64,000 nt of DNA from Tepidicaulis marinus (GTDB lineage: Bacteria; Pseudomonadota; Alphaproteobacteria; Parvibaculales; Parvibaculaceae), in assembly GCF_000739695.1 (NCBI RefSeq), contig NZ_BBIO01000017.1, forward strand, positions 22,744 to 86,743, given 5' to 3'. The translations under genes and the position numbers were made by a program. Shown piece after piece: positions 1 through 11,736 of the stretch; the stretch's first letter is position 1; each line of letters begins with the position of its first letter. The notes under the pieces were generated by a model. That model saw nothing but the letters and a program-made list of their open reading frames with translations. It was not told where the DNA came from and ran no database searches.

Positions 1-1
1 C

Positions 2-583
2 GACTACAGGCGGTCTCCAGAGCATCCATTTCCGGCGGCGGTCGATGATGCGCTTGCTGCTTATCGCTGGTTGATCGAGACGGGCGTCGACCCGGCGAAG
101 CTCGCTGTGGCGGGAGATTCAGCCGGCGGCGGCCTGACGGTCGCCGTGCTTCTGGCGGCGCGCGATGCCGGTCTCAGACTTCCGGCTGCGGCCGTTTGTA
201 TTTCGCCGTGGGCCAATCTTGAAAATAAAGGTGCCTCTTATGGCGCGAAAGCGAATGTGGACCCGATGGTGCGCTATGCCGATCTTGAGCTATGGACGGC
301 GGCCTATCTGGGAACTTCAACCCCGCGCAGGACGCCTCTGGCATCGCCGGTATATGCTGATCTCAAGGGATTGCCGCCATTCCTGATTCAGGTAGGCAGT
401 TCGGAGGTTTTGCTCTCGGATAGCCACTTATTGGCCGATAGATTGAAAGAGGCTGGCGTATCCGTCAATCTCCATGTCTGGCCGGAGATGATTCATGTCT
501 GGCACTGGTTTGCGCCGGTCTTGACCGAAGGCCGCGCGGCGATCGACGAGATGGCCAGCTTCCTGAATACAAAGCTCGGATGA
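2..583 (+). CDS. alpha/beta hydrolase, HSL-type lipase/esterase (5' partial)
   Basis: This is the C-terminal part (about 193 residues) of a hormone-sensitive-lipase-like hydrolase; the start lies left of the window. The open frame runs from base 2 and begins with the DYRRSPEHPFPAA stretch typical of the family. The nucleophile motif GDSAGGG is encoded around 115-135. Near the C-terminus EMIHVWHWF carries the expected catalytic histidine, and DPMV and the LPPFLIQVG strand fit the same fold. The protein should hydrolyse a carboxylic ester in the cytoplasm. Its stop abuts the convergent IclR gene (583/584) with no room for a terminator, and it probably belongs to the neighbouring catabolic cluster. 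The substrate cannot be read from the sequence. Confidence 0.85.
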   Translation, partial: DYRRSPEHPFPAAVDDALAAYRWLIETGVDPAKLAVAGDSAGGGLTVAVLLAARDAGLRLPAAAVCISPWANLENKGASYGAKANVDPMVRYADLELWTAAYLGTSTPRRTPLASPVYADLKGLPPFLIQVGSSEVLLSDSHLLADRLKEAGVSVNLHVWPEMIHVWHWFAPVLTEGRAAIDEMASFLNTKLG

Positions 584-1423
584 TTATGGCGCTGTATCGT
601 CGTCGATTTCAAGTTGGTCCTCGTCGTCTACAGTCTCCTTAAAGCCTTGCCCGTTTTGTGATATGTGCTCGGCGATAGCGTTTTTCAGTAACGTCGTGAA
701 CGGTTGTTTACGATTGCGAAAATACTCGTTGGGAGCGGCTATGCCGATCGCGACCGAGCGTCCGGACGGACCCATCGGAATGGGCATCGCCAGCATGGTC
801 GCTCCCGGCGTCACGAGATCGCTGTAAAGCGCAAGCCCGCGTTTTCTGATTCTTTGCAGTTCGTCTTCGATCTCCTGCATCGATTCCCGCCGCTCTGGCA
901 TGGCGGCAAGGGCATCATGAATCAAACGTCTCGCTTCGGGCAACGGAAGTTCGCTCAGCAGAACGCGGCCAATCGTCGAAAAAGCGAGCATTCGCTTGGT
1001 GCTTGGCTTGACATGGAAGCGGATGGGCGACGTACCTTGAATCACCTTCACATATTGAGCATAAGCCCCTAGACTCGCAGCGAGGATGATCGTGCATCCC
1101 GTATCGGCCGAAAGCCGTCTCATAAGGCGCTGGACATTCCGGATCGGTAACGCCTCGGCTTCCACCCAGTTTCCCAGCAGAGATATCCGGATGCTTGGAA
1201 AAAAAGTTTTGCCCCGGTCGTCGTGCTCCAGATAGCCGAGGCTCACGAGGCTTTTCAGAAGGGCGGCGGTGCTGGAATGAGGATAACTCAGCGCCTGCGC
1301 TACGTCTTGAATCGTCACCGGGCGTCTTACTTCGTCGAAATACTCGAAAATCTCCAGAACACGGGTCGCGGATTTTACCGTTGCAGCCGAGGGCTGTTCG
1401 GATTTGAGGACGTTAGCGTTCAT
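584..1423 (-). CDS. IclR family transcriptional regulator
   Basis: A 279-residue protein with an N-terminal winged helix-turn-helix (about residues 15-75, with VTIQDVAQALSYPHSSTAALL as recognition region) and a C-terminal IclR effector domain (about 90-255, including the STIGRVLLSELP segment usual in the family). The last 15 residues are a strongly acidic tail. It is the last gene of the leftward arm, 55 bp after the dienoyl-CoA reductase, so it is probably the pathway-specific regulator of the divergent CoA-ester cluster. A candidate operator is the inverted repeat at 5088-5125. The effector is unknown; a pathway acyl-CoA or acid would be usual. Confidence 0.9.
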   Translation of the reverse strand: MNANVLKSEQPSAATVKSATRVLEIFEYFDEVRRPVTIQDVAQALSYPHSSTAALLKSLVSLGYLEHDDRGKTFFPSIRISLLGNWVEAEALPIRNVQRLMRRLSADTGCTIILAASLGAYAQYVKVIQGTSPIRFHVKPSTKRMLAFSTIGRVLLSELPLPEARRLIHDALAAMPERRESMQEIEDELQRIRKRGLALYSDLVTPGATMLAMPIPMGPSGRSVAIGIAAPNEYFRNRKQPFTTLLKNAIAEHISQNGQGFKETVDDEDQLEIDDDTAP

Positions 1424-1478
1424 GGCGACAACTCTGATTTATATGGTCTCTTCCGCGCCTCGTTTTTCGTTTGCTTCC

Positions 1479-4392
<2,914 letters not shown>

Positions 4393-4446
4393 TGTCGCGA
4401 TCCTGTTCTTGAATTGTTATTCCTCGAATTGTTATTCCTCGCCAGA

Positions 4447-5016
4447 TCAAGGCTTCTTGCCATCCGGTGGCCAGGCGACGACGCCATCCTCAAGCGGGAT
4501 TTTCAGGCTTTTGAGCAGTTGCGAGAAAAGCGTCCAGTTGCCGATGGCGACAACCAGTTCGATGCGTTCTTCGGCCGTTTTCAGGTGTGCCGCACAGGCA
4601 GTCCATGTGGCGTCCGAAATCATGCCGCCGTCGAGCGTCTCGTCGGTCGCGGCGAGAACGGCGCGGTCGGCGTCTGACAGGCAGGAAGCATTTTTCCAAT
4701 CCCGCGTGGTGACCAGATCCGCCTCCGGAATGTCCAGCATGCGGGCGACCCGCCAATGTTGTGTCCATTCATAGAGCGATTTCGTCTTCCAGCCGATACG
4801 CATGATGATGAGTTCGCGCAGTCTTGCATCGAGCCTGTTGCCCTGGAAAAGCAGGGTGTTCAGCGTCGAGGCAAGCTCGCTCGCTACATCGGGATGCCGG
4901 AGCAAGACCCTGAAGACGCTGAGTGGCGCCATTTGTTCGGATATGCCGGCCTTCGCGGCCGCGGCCGCCGCTTCCGCCATCGACAGCAGGGGAACCCTGG
5001 GCGTTTCATCGGTCAT
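4447..5016 (-). CDS. carboxymuconolactone decarboxylase family protein
   Basis: A 189-residue AhpD/CMD-fold protein. The core helix motif RLRELIIMRIGWKTKSLYEWTQHWRVAR (about 72-100) matches the CMD family, with Glu and His where the decarboxylase branch has them. The peroxidase CxxC pair of AhpD is absent, so a disulfide reductase role is unlikely. The start is the ATG at 5016, with GGGGAGG about 10 bp upstream; a longer frame to 5070 lacks such support. It is the first gene of the leftward arm and shares the intergenic region with the zinc alcohol dehydrogenase. Proteins like this are common in catabolic clusters, but their reaction is seldom known. Confidence 0.85.
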   Translation of the reverse strand: MTDETPRVPLLSMAEAAAAAAKAGISEQMAPLSVFRVLLRHPDVASELASTLNTLLFQGNRLDARLRELIIMRIGWKTKSLYEWTQHWRVARMLDIPEADLVTTRDWKNASCLSDADRAVLAATDETLDGGMISDATWTACAAHLKTAEERIELVVAIGNWTLFSQLLKSLKIPLEDGVVAWPPDGKKP

Positions 5017-5087
5017 TATTATTTTGTCCTCCCCAAAATTTTGTGAAGCCGGAAGTTTAGGGCTTCGCATCCTACCTTTGAGCCTCT

Positions 5088-5125
5088 ATAACACATACGA
5101 AGATAAAAAAATATATATGTGTTAT
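5088..5125. promoter_or_regulatory. 10-bp perfect inverted repeat in the divergent promoter region
   Basis: ATAACACATA (5088-5097) is repeated in inverted form as TATGTGTTAT (5116-5125), separated by 18 bp of very AT-rich sequence. It lies between two divergent genes, 71 bp from one start (5016) and 40 bp from the other (5166). The arrangement suits a dimeric or tetrameric regulator controlling both arms. The IclR protein at 584-1423 is the obvious candidate, but that link is inference. Confidence 0.6.
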
Positions 5126-5165
5126 CGACGCGTCGTCGGCGCCGACACGAAACAGGGAGTTGAAA

Positions 5166-6260
5166 ATGTTGCCGAAAAAATCGATGGCGATGGTGCAAAC
5201 GGCTCCGCGCAAACTCGAAGCCCGCGATTTACCGATCCCCCAGATCGCCGACGACAGCGCCATCCTCCGCATCGAAGCCTGCGGCATTTGCGGCAGTGAT
5301 TACGAACAATACGAAGGGGTCTTGCAGACTCCGATGCCGGTGATTCCGGGCCACGAACCTCTCGGGATTATCGAGGCAATCGGCGACAAGGCCGCCAGGC
5401 GCTGGGGCGTCGATGTTGGTGATCGGGTCGCCATCGAGACGATGTTGTCATGCCATTGCTGCGACACCTGTGTCGGCGGGCATTATCACCTCTGCGACCG
5501 TCGCCAGATCTACTCATATATTCCGCTCACGGAGTCACCGGGCCTCTGGGGTGCCTATTCGCAATATATGTATCTCGCGCCCAACACGATCCTTCACAAG
5601 ATGGACAAGAACCTTCCGGCGGAACTGGCGGTCATGTTCAATCCGCTGGGCGCCGGTTTCCGCTGGGCGGTAGAGATTCCGCAGACGCAGGTTGGCGATA
5701 CCGTTTTGATTTTTGGGCCCGGACAGCGCGGGCTTGCGAGCGTCGTTGCCGCACGTGAAGCCGGCGCGGGAAAGATCATAGTCACGGGGCTTGCGGCCGA
5801 TTCAAACAAGCTCCAGATGGCGCTTGCTCTGGGCGCCGATCACATCATCGACGTGCAGAACGAAAATGTTGTCGATCGCGTGCGGGCGTTGACAAACGGA
5901 AAGGGCGCGGACGTCATCGTTGAGGTTACATCCTACGCGACTCAGCCGGTCCGTGAAGCCCTGGATTGTGTCCGTATGGGCGGAACGGTCGTCCTTGCCG
6001 GCGTCAAGGGATTTAAGCCCGTCTCCGATTTTGTGTCCGACCTTATCGTCATGAAGGAAATCACCATCAAGGGCGCGATCGGCGTTACGTCGTCGGGATA
6101 CAAGAAGGCGATCGAGATGATCGAGCGCCGCAAATATCCTCTTGAGCTCATGCACACTCATAATTTCGAGCTTGAGGAAGCTGAACTGGCGATCAAGACG
6201 CTGGCGCGCCAGATCGAGGGGCAGGAATCCGTCCATTCCTGTCTCATTCCGGCGACTTGA
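5166..6260 (+). CDS. zinc-dependent alcohol dehydrogenase (MDR family)
   Basis: A 364-residue medium-chain dehydrogenase. Catalytic zinc ligands are visible in GICGSDYEQYEG and GHEPLG. The structural zinc loop is CHCCDTCVGGHYHLC with the regular Cys spacing x2-x2-x7. The Rossmann segment is IFGPGQRGLASVVAAREAGA, so NAD(P)-linked oxidation of an alcohol is expected. The ATG at 5166 is preceded by GGGAG at a good distance; a TTG two codons earlier is also open but less well placed. It is the first gene of the rightward arm, immediately after the inverted repeat. It probably oxidises a hydroxylated intermediate of the pathway; the substrate cannot be named. Confidence 0.9.
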   Translation: MLPKKSMAMVQTAPRKLEARDLPIPQIADDSAILRIEACGICGSDYEQYEGVLQTPMPVIPGHEPLGIIEAIGDKAARRWGVDVGDRVAIETMLSCHCCDTCVGGHYHLCDRRQIYSYIPLTESPGLWGAYSQYMYLAPNTILHKMDKNLPAELAVMFNPLGAGFRWAVEIPQTQVGDTVLIFGPGQRGLASVVAAREAGAGKIIVTGLAADSNKLQMALALGADHIIDVQNENVVDRVRALTNGKGADVIVEVTSYATQPVREALDCVRMGGTVVLAGVKGFKPVSDFVSDLIVMKEITIKGAIGVTSSGYKKAIEMIERRKYPLELMHTHNFELEEAELAIKTLARQIEGQESVHSCLIPAT

Positions 6261-6347
6261 TCTGTCTACAGAATATTTTCTACGGAAGGTGTGCGGCGGA
6301 TCAACGAAAAGGCTGCGTGCCTGGGCAATGATGATGAGGGCAGTTTC

Positions 6348-7517
6348 GTGAAGAATTTCAGCGACAAGGCTGCGATCGTCGGGATCGGCGAGACCGGCTA
6401 TGTAAAAGGGTCGGACCAGACGGCCGTGGCCATGATGCTAGACGCCGCCAGGCGAGCCATCGCGGATGCGGGGCTGAAGCCTGGGGACATCGACGGCATG
6501 GTGCCGCCGCCCGTCTATACAACCTCGGAGGAACTGGCCGCCAACCTTGGCGTCGATGTGCTGCGATATGCATCGACGGTCAACATGGGAGGCGCGAGCC
6601 CGACTACGGCGTTGCAGAATGCCGCCATGGCCGTGGCCTCCGGTATCTGCGACAACGTGCTGGTCACGCTCGGCTGGAATGGCTACTCGGCGCTGCGTCC
6701 AAAAGCGGGGGTGCCGCCAAGCCGGCCAATGAACATGAACACGCTGACCTCGACCATCCGGGGTTACTATCTCCCCTATGGCGTTCTGTTGCCGGTGCAG
6801 ATGTATGCTTGGCTCGCGACGCGGCACTCGAAACTTTACAATGTTGGCCCCGAGGCGACGGGTTGGATTGCGATGGCGTGCCGCAAGCATGCCCAACTCA
6901 ACGACCGCGCCCTGACCTGCGGTCAACCGATGACGATGGACGATTACATGCGGTCGCGCATGGTATCCTCGCCGTTCCGTTTATTCGATTGCTGTCTCGA
7001 GACGGATGGGGCCTGCGCCGTCGTGGTGACGAGCGCCGAGCGGGCGAAGGACTTGCCTCACAGGCCAGTCTATATCTCCGGCGCGGCCGAGGGCCATCCT
7101 TATCCTGCCGACGATATTCCGTCACGGCCGGATCCTTTCAAGATCGGTTTGAGCTACGCCGCGCCACGCGCTTTCGCCATGGCCGGCGTGACACCGAAGG
7201 ACATGGACTTTCTGCAGGTCTACGACTGTTTTACCTATGTCGTGCTGCTCCAGCTCGAAGCCTTGGGTTATTTCGAGCCGGGTGGCGCACTCGATTTCGT
7301 CAAGGATGGACAGATCGAGCTCGGCGGAAAGTTCCCGCTCAATACGCATGGCGGGCTTTTGAGCGAGGCGCATGTGTGGGGCCTCAATCATGTGCTTGAG
7401 GCGACCCGCCAATTGCGCGGCGATGCGGGCAAGCGGCAAATTCCGGATGCCGAAATCGGACTCGTGACCGGATGGGGCGATCTCGGCGATGGTAGCCTCG
7501 CGATTTTGAGGAGGTAA
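6348..7517 (+). CDS. thiolase-superfamily protein of SCP-x/Ltp2 type, probable acyl-CoA retro-aldolase
   Basis: A 389-residue thiolase-fold protein. It opens with [17 protein letters not shown], the usual start of lipid-transfer-protein thiolases. The position of the thiolase nucleophile reads NMGGASPTT (about residues 79-87) with no Cys, and the C-terminal CxG motif is replaced by [19 protein letters not shown] (293-297) and GYFEPG carry tyrosines like those reported as catalytic in Ltp2 aldolases. The start is the GTG at 6348, in line with the family N-terminus; a GTG at 6291 would add 19 unsupported residues. The DUF35 gene follows after 2 bp, a pairing needed for Ltp2-type aldol cleavage of steroid side chains. 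Thiolysis or another condensation cannot be excluded. Confidence 0.8.
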   Translation: MKNFSDKAAIVGIGETGYVKGSDQTAVAMMLDAARRAIADAGLKPGDIDGMVPPPVYTTSEELAANLGVDVLRYASTVNMGGASPTTALQNAAMAVASGICDNVLVTLGWNGYSALRPKAGVPPSRPMNMNTLTSTIRGYYLPYGVLLPVQMYAWLATRHSKLYNVGPEATGWIAMACRKHAQLNDRALTCGQPMTMDDYMRSRMVSSPFRLFDCCLETDGACAVVVTSAERAKDLPHRPVYISGAAEGHPYPADDIPSRPDPFKIGLSYAAPRAFAMAGVTPKDMDFLQVYDCFTYVVLLQLEALGYFEPGGALDFVKDGQIELGGKFPLNTHGGLLSEAHVWGLNHVLEATRQLRGDAGKRQIPDAEIGLVTGWGDLGDGSLAILRR

Positions 7518-7519
7518 AA

Positions 7520-7942
7520 ATGGAAATTGAGCAACCGAAATATCCTCAGCCCGCGACCGTCGATCCGGTCGACGCGGAGTTCTGGAAGCTTTGCCAGGAC
7601 AGCGTCCTGCGGTTTCAGCAGTGCAGCCATTGTGATACCTGGCGGTTCCTTCCGCGCTACATGTGCGCAAAATGCGGTTCGCCGGATTACGAGTGGATGC
7701 CGAGCAGCGGGCGCGGGCGCATTTTTTCCTGGACGGTGACCTACCAGCCCTTTCATCCGGCTTTCGCACGCGACGTGCCCTACATAGCGGCGGTCGTGGA
7801 ATTGGAAGAAGGCGTCCGCATGGCGACGCGCTTGCTCGACTGCGACCCGGAGGCGGTTGAACTGGACATGCCTGTGGTCCTTGTCTTCAGGGATATCGGC
7901 GACGGATTCATGCTTCCGTGTTTCAAACCTGCGCCGAAATAA
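7520..7942 (+). CDS. DUF35 OB-fold / rubredoxin-like zinc-ribbon protein
   Basis: A 140-residue protein with an N-terminal zinc ribbon (CSHC, ten residues, then CAKC; about residues 35-55) followed by an OB-fold (about 60-135, beginning GRGRIFSWTVTYQPFHPAF). Proteins of this family bind acyl-CoA and act as obligate partners of thiolase-like enzymes. The ATG is 2 bp after the thiolase-like stop, which suggests translational coupling and complex formation. It ends 38 bp before the next dehydrogenase. Here it is probably the beta subunit of the putative aldolase. Confidence 0.92.
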   Translation: MEIEQPKYPQPATVDPVDAEFWKLCQDSVLRFQQCSHCDTWRFLPRYMCAKCGSPDYEWMPSSGRGRIFSWTVTYQPFHPAFARDVPYIAAVVELEEGVRMATRLLDCDPEAVELDMPVVLVFRDIGDGFMLPCFKPAPK

Positions 7943-7980
7943 AAGCAAAGCCAATCGCATCTACGCATCGGAGATCGAAA

Positions 7981-9174
7981 ATGGATCTGGCATACAGCCC
8001 CAAATACGAGGCCTTCCGGGAAGAGGTCAGGGCGTTCCTGACGAAATACAAGAGTCAGGCGCCTAAGGGTCTCGGTGCTGCCGGGCGCCCGTCTCCCGAA
8101 GCCTGTTCCTGGCAGCAACTGCTGATCCAGCACGGCTATGCCGCGCGGACGATTCCGAAAGACTACGGAGGCTATGGTGCAAAGCCGGATATTCTCGAAT
8201 CGCGCATCATCGCGGAGGAATTTTCCGCTGCTCGTGTTCCTTCGGCGTTGCAGAACCAGGGTATCTCCATGCTGGTGCCGACGCTTCTCGAGCTGGGCAC
8301 CGAGGAGCAGAAAAAAAAATGGGTGAAGCCGACGCTTCGCGGCGAGGTGGTCTGGTGCCAGGGATATTCCGAGCCTGGTTCGGGTTCGGACCTCGCCAGC
8401 CTTCAGACAAGGGCGACTGTCGATGGCGACGATTTCGTCATCAACGGCCAGAAGATCTGGACCAGCACCGCGCATGAGGCAGACATGATCTTCTGCCTGG
8501 TGCGCACCGAGCCCGACAAGCCGAAGCATGAAGGCATTTCCTATCTGATTTTCTCGATGAAGACGCCCGGCATCGAAGTCCGTCCGCTCACCACCATGAC
8601 GGGCCATGCCGAATTCAACGAAGTCTTCTTCACCGATGTGCGCGTGCCGAAGACGCAGATCGTCGGCCAGCGCGGGCAGGGGTGGTTCGTCGCCAACGCA
8701 ACACTGAAACACGAACGCGGAATGCTGGGCGATCCGGTCGCTATGGAAACCAGGTTCCAGGCCCTTGTCGATCTGATGCACGAGGAGACTGTCGACGGGC
8801 AGCGGGCCATCGACAATCCAATTTTCCGGGACCGCCTAGTAAGGCTTCAGGCAGAACTTGCTGCCATGAAGTTCAATGGGCTCCGGCTGCTGACCAGCGC
8901 CAGCAAGGGTGAGGATCCCGGCTTGGCGCGTCTGATCGTGAAGCTTCAGTCCTGCGAACTTACCCATCAAATATCGGCGCTCGCGATCGACGTCATGGGA
9001 GAGCTTGGCGTTCTCTACGACGACAGCCCCTATCTGCGTAGCCACGGCTCGTGGCAGTGGGGATACATGTTTCAGCTTGGGCTCATCATCGGCGGCGGCA
9101 CGGCGCAGATTCAGAAAAACATTATTTCGGAACGTGGGCTTGGAATGCCGCGCGAACCGAAGCTGGCAAAATAG
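7981..9174 (+). CDS. acyl-CoA dehydrogenase, large-type subunit
   Basis: A 397-residue FAD acyl-CoA dehydrogenase. The middle domain carries GYSEPGSGSDLASLQTRA and FVINGQKIWTSTAH, both FAD/substrate-binding signatures, and the C-terminal FAD contact region is GGGTAQIQKNIISERGLGMPRE. The ATG at 7981 has GGAG about eight bases upstream; an upstream frame from 7918 overlaps the DUF35 gene and is not needed. The next dehydrogenase starts 11 bp after the stop. Such a pair often makes a heteromeric alpha2beta2 enzyme for steroid or other bulky acyl-CoAs. It should introduce the 2,3-double bond that the MaoC protein then hydrates. Confidence 0.93.
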   Translation: MDLAYSPKYEAFREEVRAFLTKYKSQAPKGLGAAGRPSPEACSWQQLLIQHGYAARTIPKDYGGYGAKPDILESRIIAEEFSAARVPSALQNQGISMLVPTLLELGTEEQKKKWVKPTLRGEVVWCQGYSEPGSGSDLASLQTRATVDGDDFVINGQKIWTSTAHEADMIFCLVRTEPDKPKHEGISYLIFSMKTPGIEVRPLTTMTGHAEFNEVFFTDVRVPKTQIVGQRGQGWFVANATLKHERGMLGDPVAMETRFQALVDLMHEETVDGQRAIDNPIFRDRLVRLQAELAAMKFNGLRLLTSASKGEDPGLARLIVKLQSCELTHQISALAIDVMGELGVLYDDSPYLRSHGSWQWGYMFQLGLIIGGGTAQIQKNIISERGLGMPREPKLAK

Positions 9175-9185
9175 GAATTTATCCG

Positions 9186-10271
9186 ATGGAATTTGCATTG
9201 TCGGAAGAGCAGTGCCTGTTGCAGGACAGCGTCCGCCGTTTTCTTGAACAGAATTCGCCGCTTGACAAGGTGCGCCTTGCCGCCGGGAACACGCATACCG
9301 TTCAGCGGTCCCTGTGGGCGGGCGCCAGCGAACTGGGTATCCCTGGAATGCTGATTCCGGAAGATTTTGGCGGCATGGGTCTTGGGTTTCTCGACGCGGC
9401 GATCGTTTACGAGATGTTCGGTCGGTATGTGGCGCCGCTGCCTTTCCTTGGGACCGCCGTCATGGCGCCGCTCGCGCTGATGCTTGCAGGCAGCGAGGCC
9501 CAGCAGGAAAAGTGGCTGCCGAAGATCGCCGCAGGCGAGATTATCGCAGGCGTGGCCGTCACGGAAAGCATCGGCGTCCGCGAAGATGCCGGCGTGAAAG
9601 CCGGGAAGGGAACGCTCACGGGCAAGGTCCTCTTTGTAATCGACTGGGCTGAGGCCGATCTCTACATCGTGGCCGACAGCGACCATGGACTTCATCTCGT
9701 TTTGCCCGGCGCGAAGGGTTTGTCGCGGCGGGCGCTCGACACCATCGACAAGACCCGATCGGTTGGCGAACTTGTTTTCGACCAGGTCTCGGCTGAGCCC
9801 TTGCCTCGATCCAGCGCCGACGCGGTTGCGCGGGTGATAGATGCAGGTAGGGTCATGCTTGCTGCCGACACCCTCGGCGCGGGTCAGATGATGATCGAGA
9901 AGTCAGTTGCTTATGCGGGAGAGCGCAAGCAGTTCGGTCGTGTGATCGGGTCGTTTCAGGCCGTGAAACACCTCTGCGCCGAGATGGCGGCCGCTCTCGA
10001 ACCATCGCGTTCGCTGGTGTGGTATGCGGCCCATGCGCTGGACGAGGTGCCGGGCGACGCGCGCCTCATGGCATGTCATGCCAAGAGCCATTTGTCGGAA
10101 GTGGGCCGCTTCGTCGCGCGCACCGCGACCGAGGTTCATGGCGGCATGGGCTTCACCGATCTGCTTGGCCTGCATTACTGGTTCAAGCGTATTGGTTTCG
10201 ATCGGCAGCTGTTGGGTGGGCCGGAGCTGGTTCGTCTCGAAGCGGCGCACTTGCAGGGCTGGGCTGCCTAG
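9186..10271 (+). CDS. acyl-CoA dehydrogenase, small-type subunit
   Basis: A 361-residue protein beginning MEFALSEEQCLLQDSVRRF, typical of the shorter partner in heteromeric acyl-CoA dehydrogenases. The C-terminal helical domain contains AYAGERKQFGRVIGSFQAVKH and TEVHGGMGFTD. The middle domain is reduced (VAVTESIGVREDAG in place of a full FAD-binding signature) and the extended C-terminal arm of the larger subunits is missing. The ATG at 9186 is 11 bp after the preceding gene. I infer a complex with the 7981 product; a free-standing enzyme is less likely. Confidence 0.92.
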   Translation: MEFALSEEQCLLQDSVRRFLEQNSPLDKVRLAAGNTHTVQRSLWAGASELGIPGMLIPEDFGGMGLGFLDAAIVYEMFGRYVAPLPFLGTAVMAPLALMLAGSEAQQEKWLPKIAAGEIIAGVAVTESIGVREDAGVKAGKGTLTGKVLFVIDWAEADLYIVADSDHGLHLVLPGAKGLSRRALDTIDKTRSVGELVFDQVSAEPLPRSSADAVARVIDAGRVMLAADTLGAGQMMIEKSVAYAGERKQFGRVIGSFQAVKHLCAEMAAALEPSRSLVWYAAHALDEVPGDARLMACHAKSHLSEVGRFVARTATEVHGGMGFTDLLGLHYWFKRIGFDRQLLGGPELVRLEAAHLQGWAA

Positions 10272-10434
10272 ACCCCGACCCGGGTATCGGGAAGCATGGA
10301 TACGGTTGTCGATGTGTGTTGCCGCGACTCACGGCGCGGTAATATTCGCATCGGCCCGGAAATGGGGAGAGAGGCGCATTTATCGCGGCCAACCTTTCGA
10401 CGGAATTTTTGAAAGAGGCGGACAATTCGGTCTT

Positions 10435-10462
10435 TTGCCCGCCCGGAGAAATTCACTATAAT
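10435..10462 (+). promoter_or_regulatory. putative sigma70-type promoter
   Basis: A perfect TATAAT at 10457-10462 follows TTGCCC at 10435-10440 with a 16-bp spacer, 42 bp before the ATG of the third acyl-CoA dehydrogenase. The 233-bp gap after the previous gene fits a separate transcription start here. The -35 box is weak. Confidence 0.4.
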
Positions 10463-10504
10463 AAAAATACAATCACCCGGATCGTCGCCGCGAAAGGTCA
10501 GCAG

Positions 10505-11704
10505 ATGGATATCGAGCTTACGAAAGAGGACGATGCCTTTCGCGCGGAAGTCCGTCGGTTCATTTCGGAAAAACTCCCCAGGGAGCTCGCGGAGAGAGAG
10601 ACAGTGGGCGCGTCTGGCGAGCGCGGGGCGCTCAGGCGCTGGCAGAAGGACCTCCACGAGAAAGGCTGGGTAGCGGTCAATTGGCCCAGGCAGTATGGCG
10701 GCACTGGATGGACGCCGCTGCAGAAGCATATTTTCAACGAGGAGATGGCCGCCGCTAACGCGCCGCGTCTGTCGCCTTTCGGTCTGTCGATGGTCGGGCC
10801 GGTGATTTACACTTTCGGCAACGAAGAACAAAAGAAGCAGCATTTGCCGAGTATATTGTCGGGAGATGTTTGGTGGTGCCAAGGCTATTCGGAGCCAGGA
10901 TCCGGATCGGACCTCGCCTCGCTGAGGACCAGGGCCGTGCGTCAGGGCGACCATTACATCGTCAACGGCCAGAAAATCTGGACGTCGTACGCCCACGAAG
11001 CCGATTGGATATTCTGTCTCGTGCGAACGGATGAGACCGCTAAACCGCAGGAAGGTATCTCGTTCCTTCTGATCGACATGAAGACGCCCGGCATTGAGGT
11101 GAAGCCCATCATTTCAATCGATGGCCTGCATCACTTGAACGAAGTTTTTTTTACTGACGTCAAGGTGCCGGTGACGAATCGCATCGGCGATGAAAACAAG
11201 GGCTGGACCTATGCGAAGTTCCTGCTTGTCAATGAGCGCACCGGCATTGCAGGTGTTCCTGAGTCCAAGCGCAAGATCGCGCACCTCAGAAAAATCGTGA
11301 AACAGGAAAGGCTCGGCGATGGCGCGGCGCTGGCGGACGAACCGGCATTCATGACGAGGCTCTCCGAAATCGAGGTAAAGCTTACAGGTCTCGAATATAC
11401 CAATCTGAGGATCGTCGCGGAGGAGGTGGCGGGCCGCCCTGCGGGCCCCTCTTCTTCGACCTTGAAGATTGTCGGGACCGAAGTTCAGCAGGCGTTGTCG
11501 GAGCTTGCCGTCGAAGCAGCCGCCTTCTACGCCATGCCGTTCCAGAGGGAACATTTGATGGGAATCGCCAATGAAGCGCCCGTCGGGCCCGCCTATGCGG
11601 TGAGCGTGACAAGTGCCTATAATTTCGGTCGCGCCGCTTCGATTTATGGCGGCTCGAACGAAATCCAGCGCAATGTCATCGCAAAGGCCGTTCTGGGACT
11701 TTGA
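10505..11704 (+). CDS. acyl-CoA dehydrogenase
   Basis: A third acyl-CoA dehydrogenase, 399 residues, similar in its middle domain to the 7981 protein (GYSEPGSGSDLASLRTRA, YIVNGQKIWTSYAH, then PQEGISFLLIDMKTPGIEVKP). It ends with YGGSNEIQRNVIAKAVLGL, a standard C-terminal FAD/catalytic segment. The start at 10505 (MDIELTKEDDAFRAEV) fits the family N-terminus; a frame from 10409 would prepend 32 unrelated residues. A 233-bp gap with a plausible promoter separates it from the upstream pair, so it may be expressed independently. It may dehydrogenate a different intermediate of the same pathway. Confidence 0.92.
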   Translation: MDIELTKEDDAFRAEVRRFISEKLPRELAERETVGASGERGALRRWQKDLHEKGWVAVNWPRQYGGTGWTPLQKHIFNEEMAAANAPRLSPFGLSMVGPVIYTFGNEEQKKQHLPSILSGDVWWCQGYSEPGSGSDLASLRTRAVRQGDHYIVNGQKIWTSYAHEADWIFCLVRTDETAKPQEGISFLLIDMKTPGIEVKPIISIDGLHHLNEVFFTDVKVPVTNRIGDENKGWTYAKFLLVNERTGIAGVPESKRKIAHLRKIVKQERLGDGAALADEPAFMTRLSEIEVKLTGLEYTNLRIVAEEVAGRPAGPSSSTLKIVGTEVQQALSELAVEAAAFYAMPFQREHLMGIANEAPVGPAYAVSVTSAYNFGRAASIYGGSNEIQRNVIAKAVLGL

Positions 11705-11736
11705 CGGCCCATCCGGGATGCGGCCCTTGTGTCAGT

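Noticed and set aside
9055..9174. Loss of a catalytic Glu in the acyl-CoA dehydrogenase (GGGTAQIQ in place of YEGTSQIQ)
   Set aside because: Many active members of this subfamily have GGT at that position and use a Glu elsewhere, so this is not evidence of inactivity.
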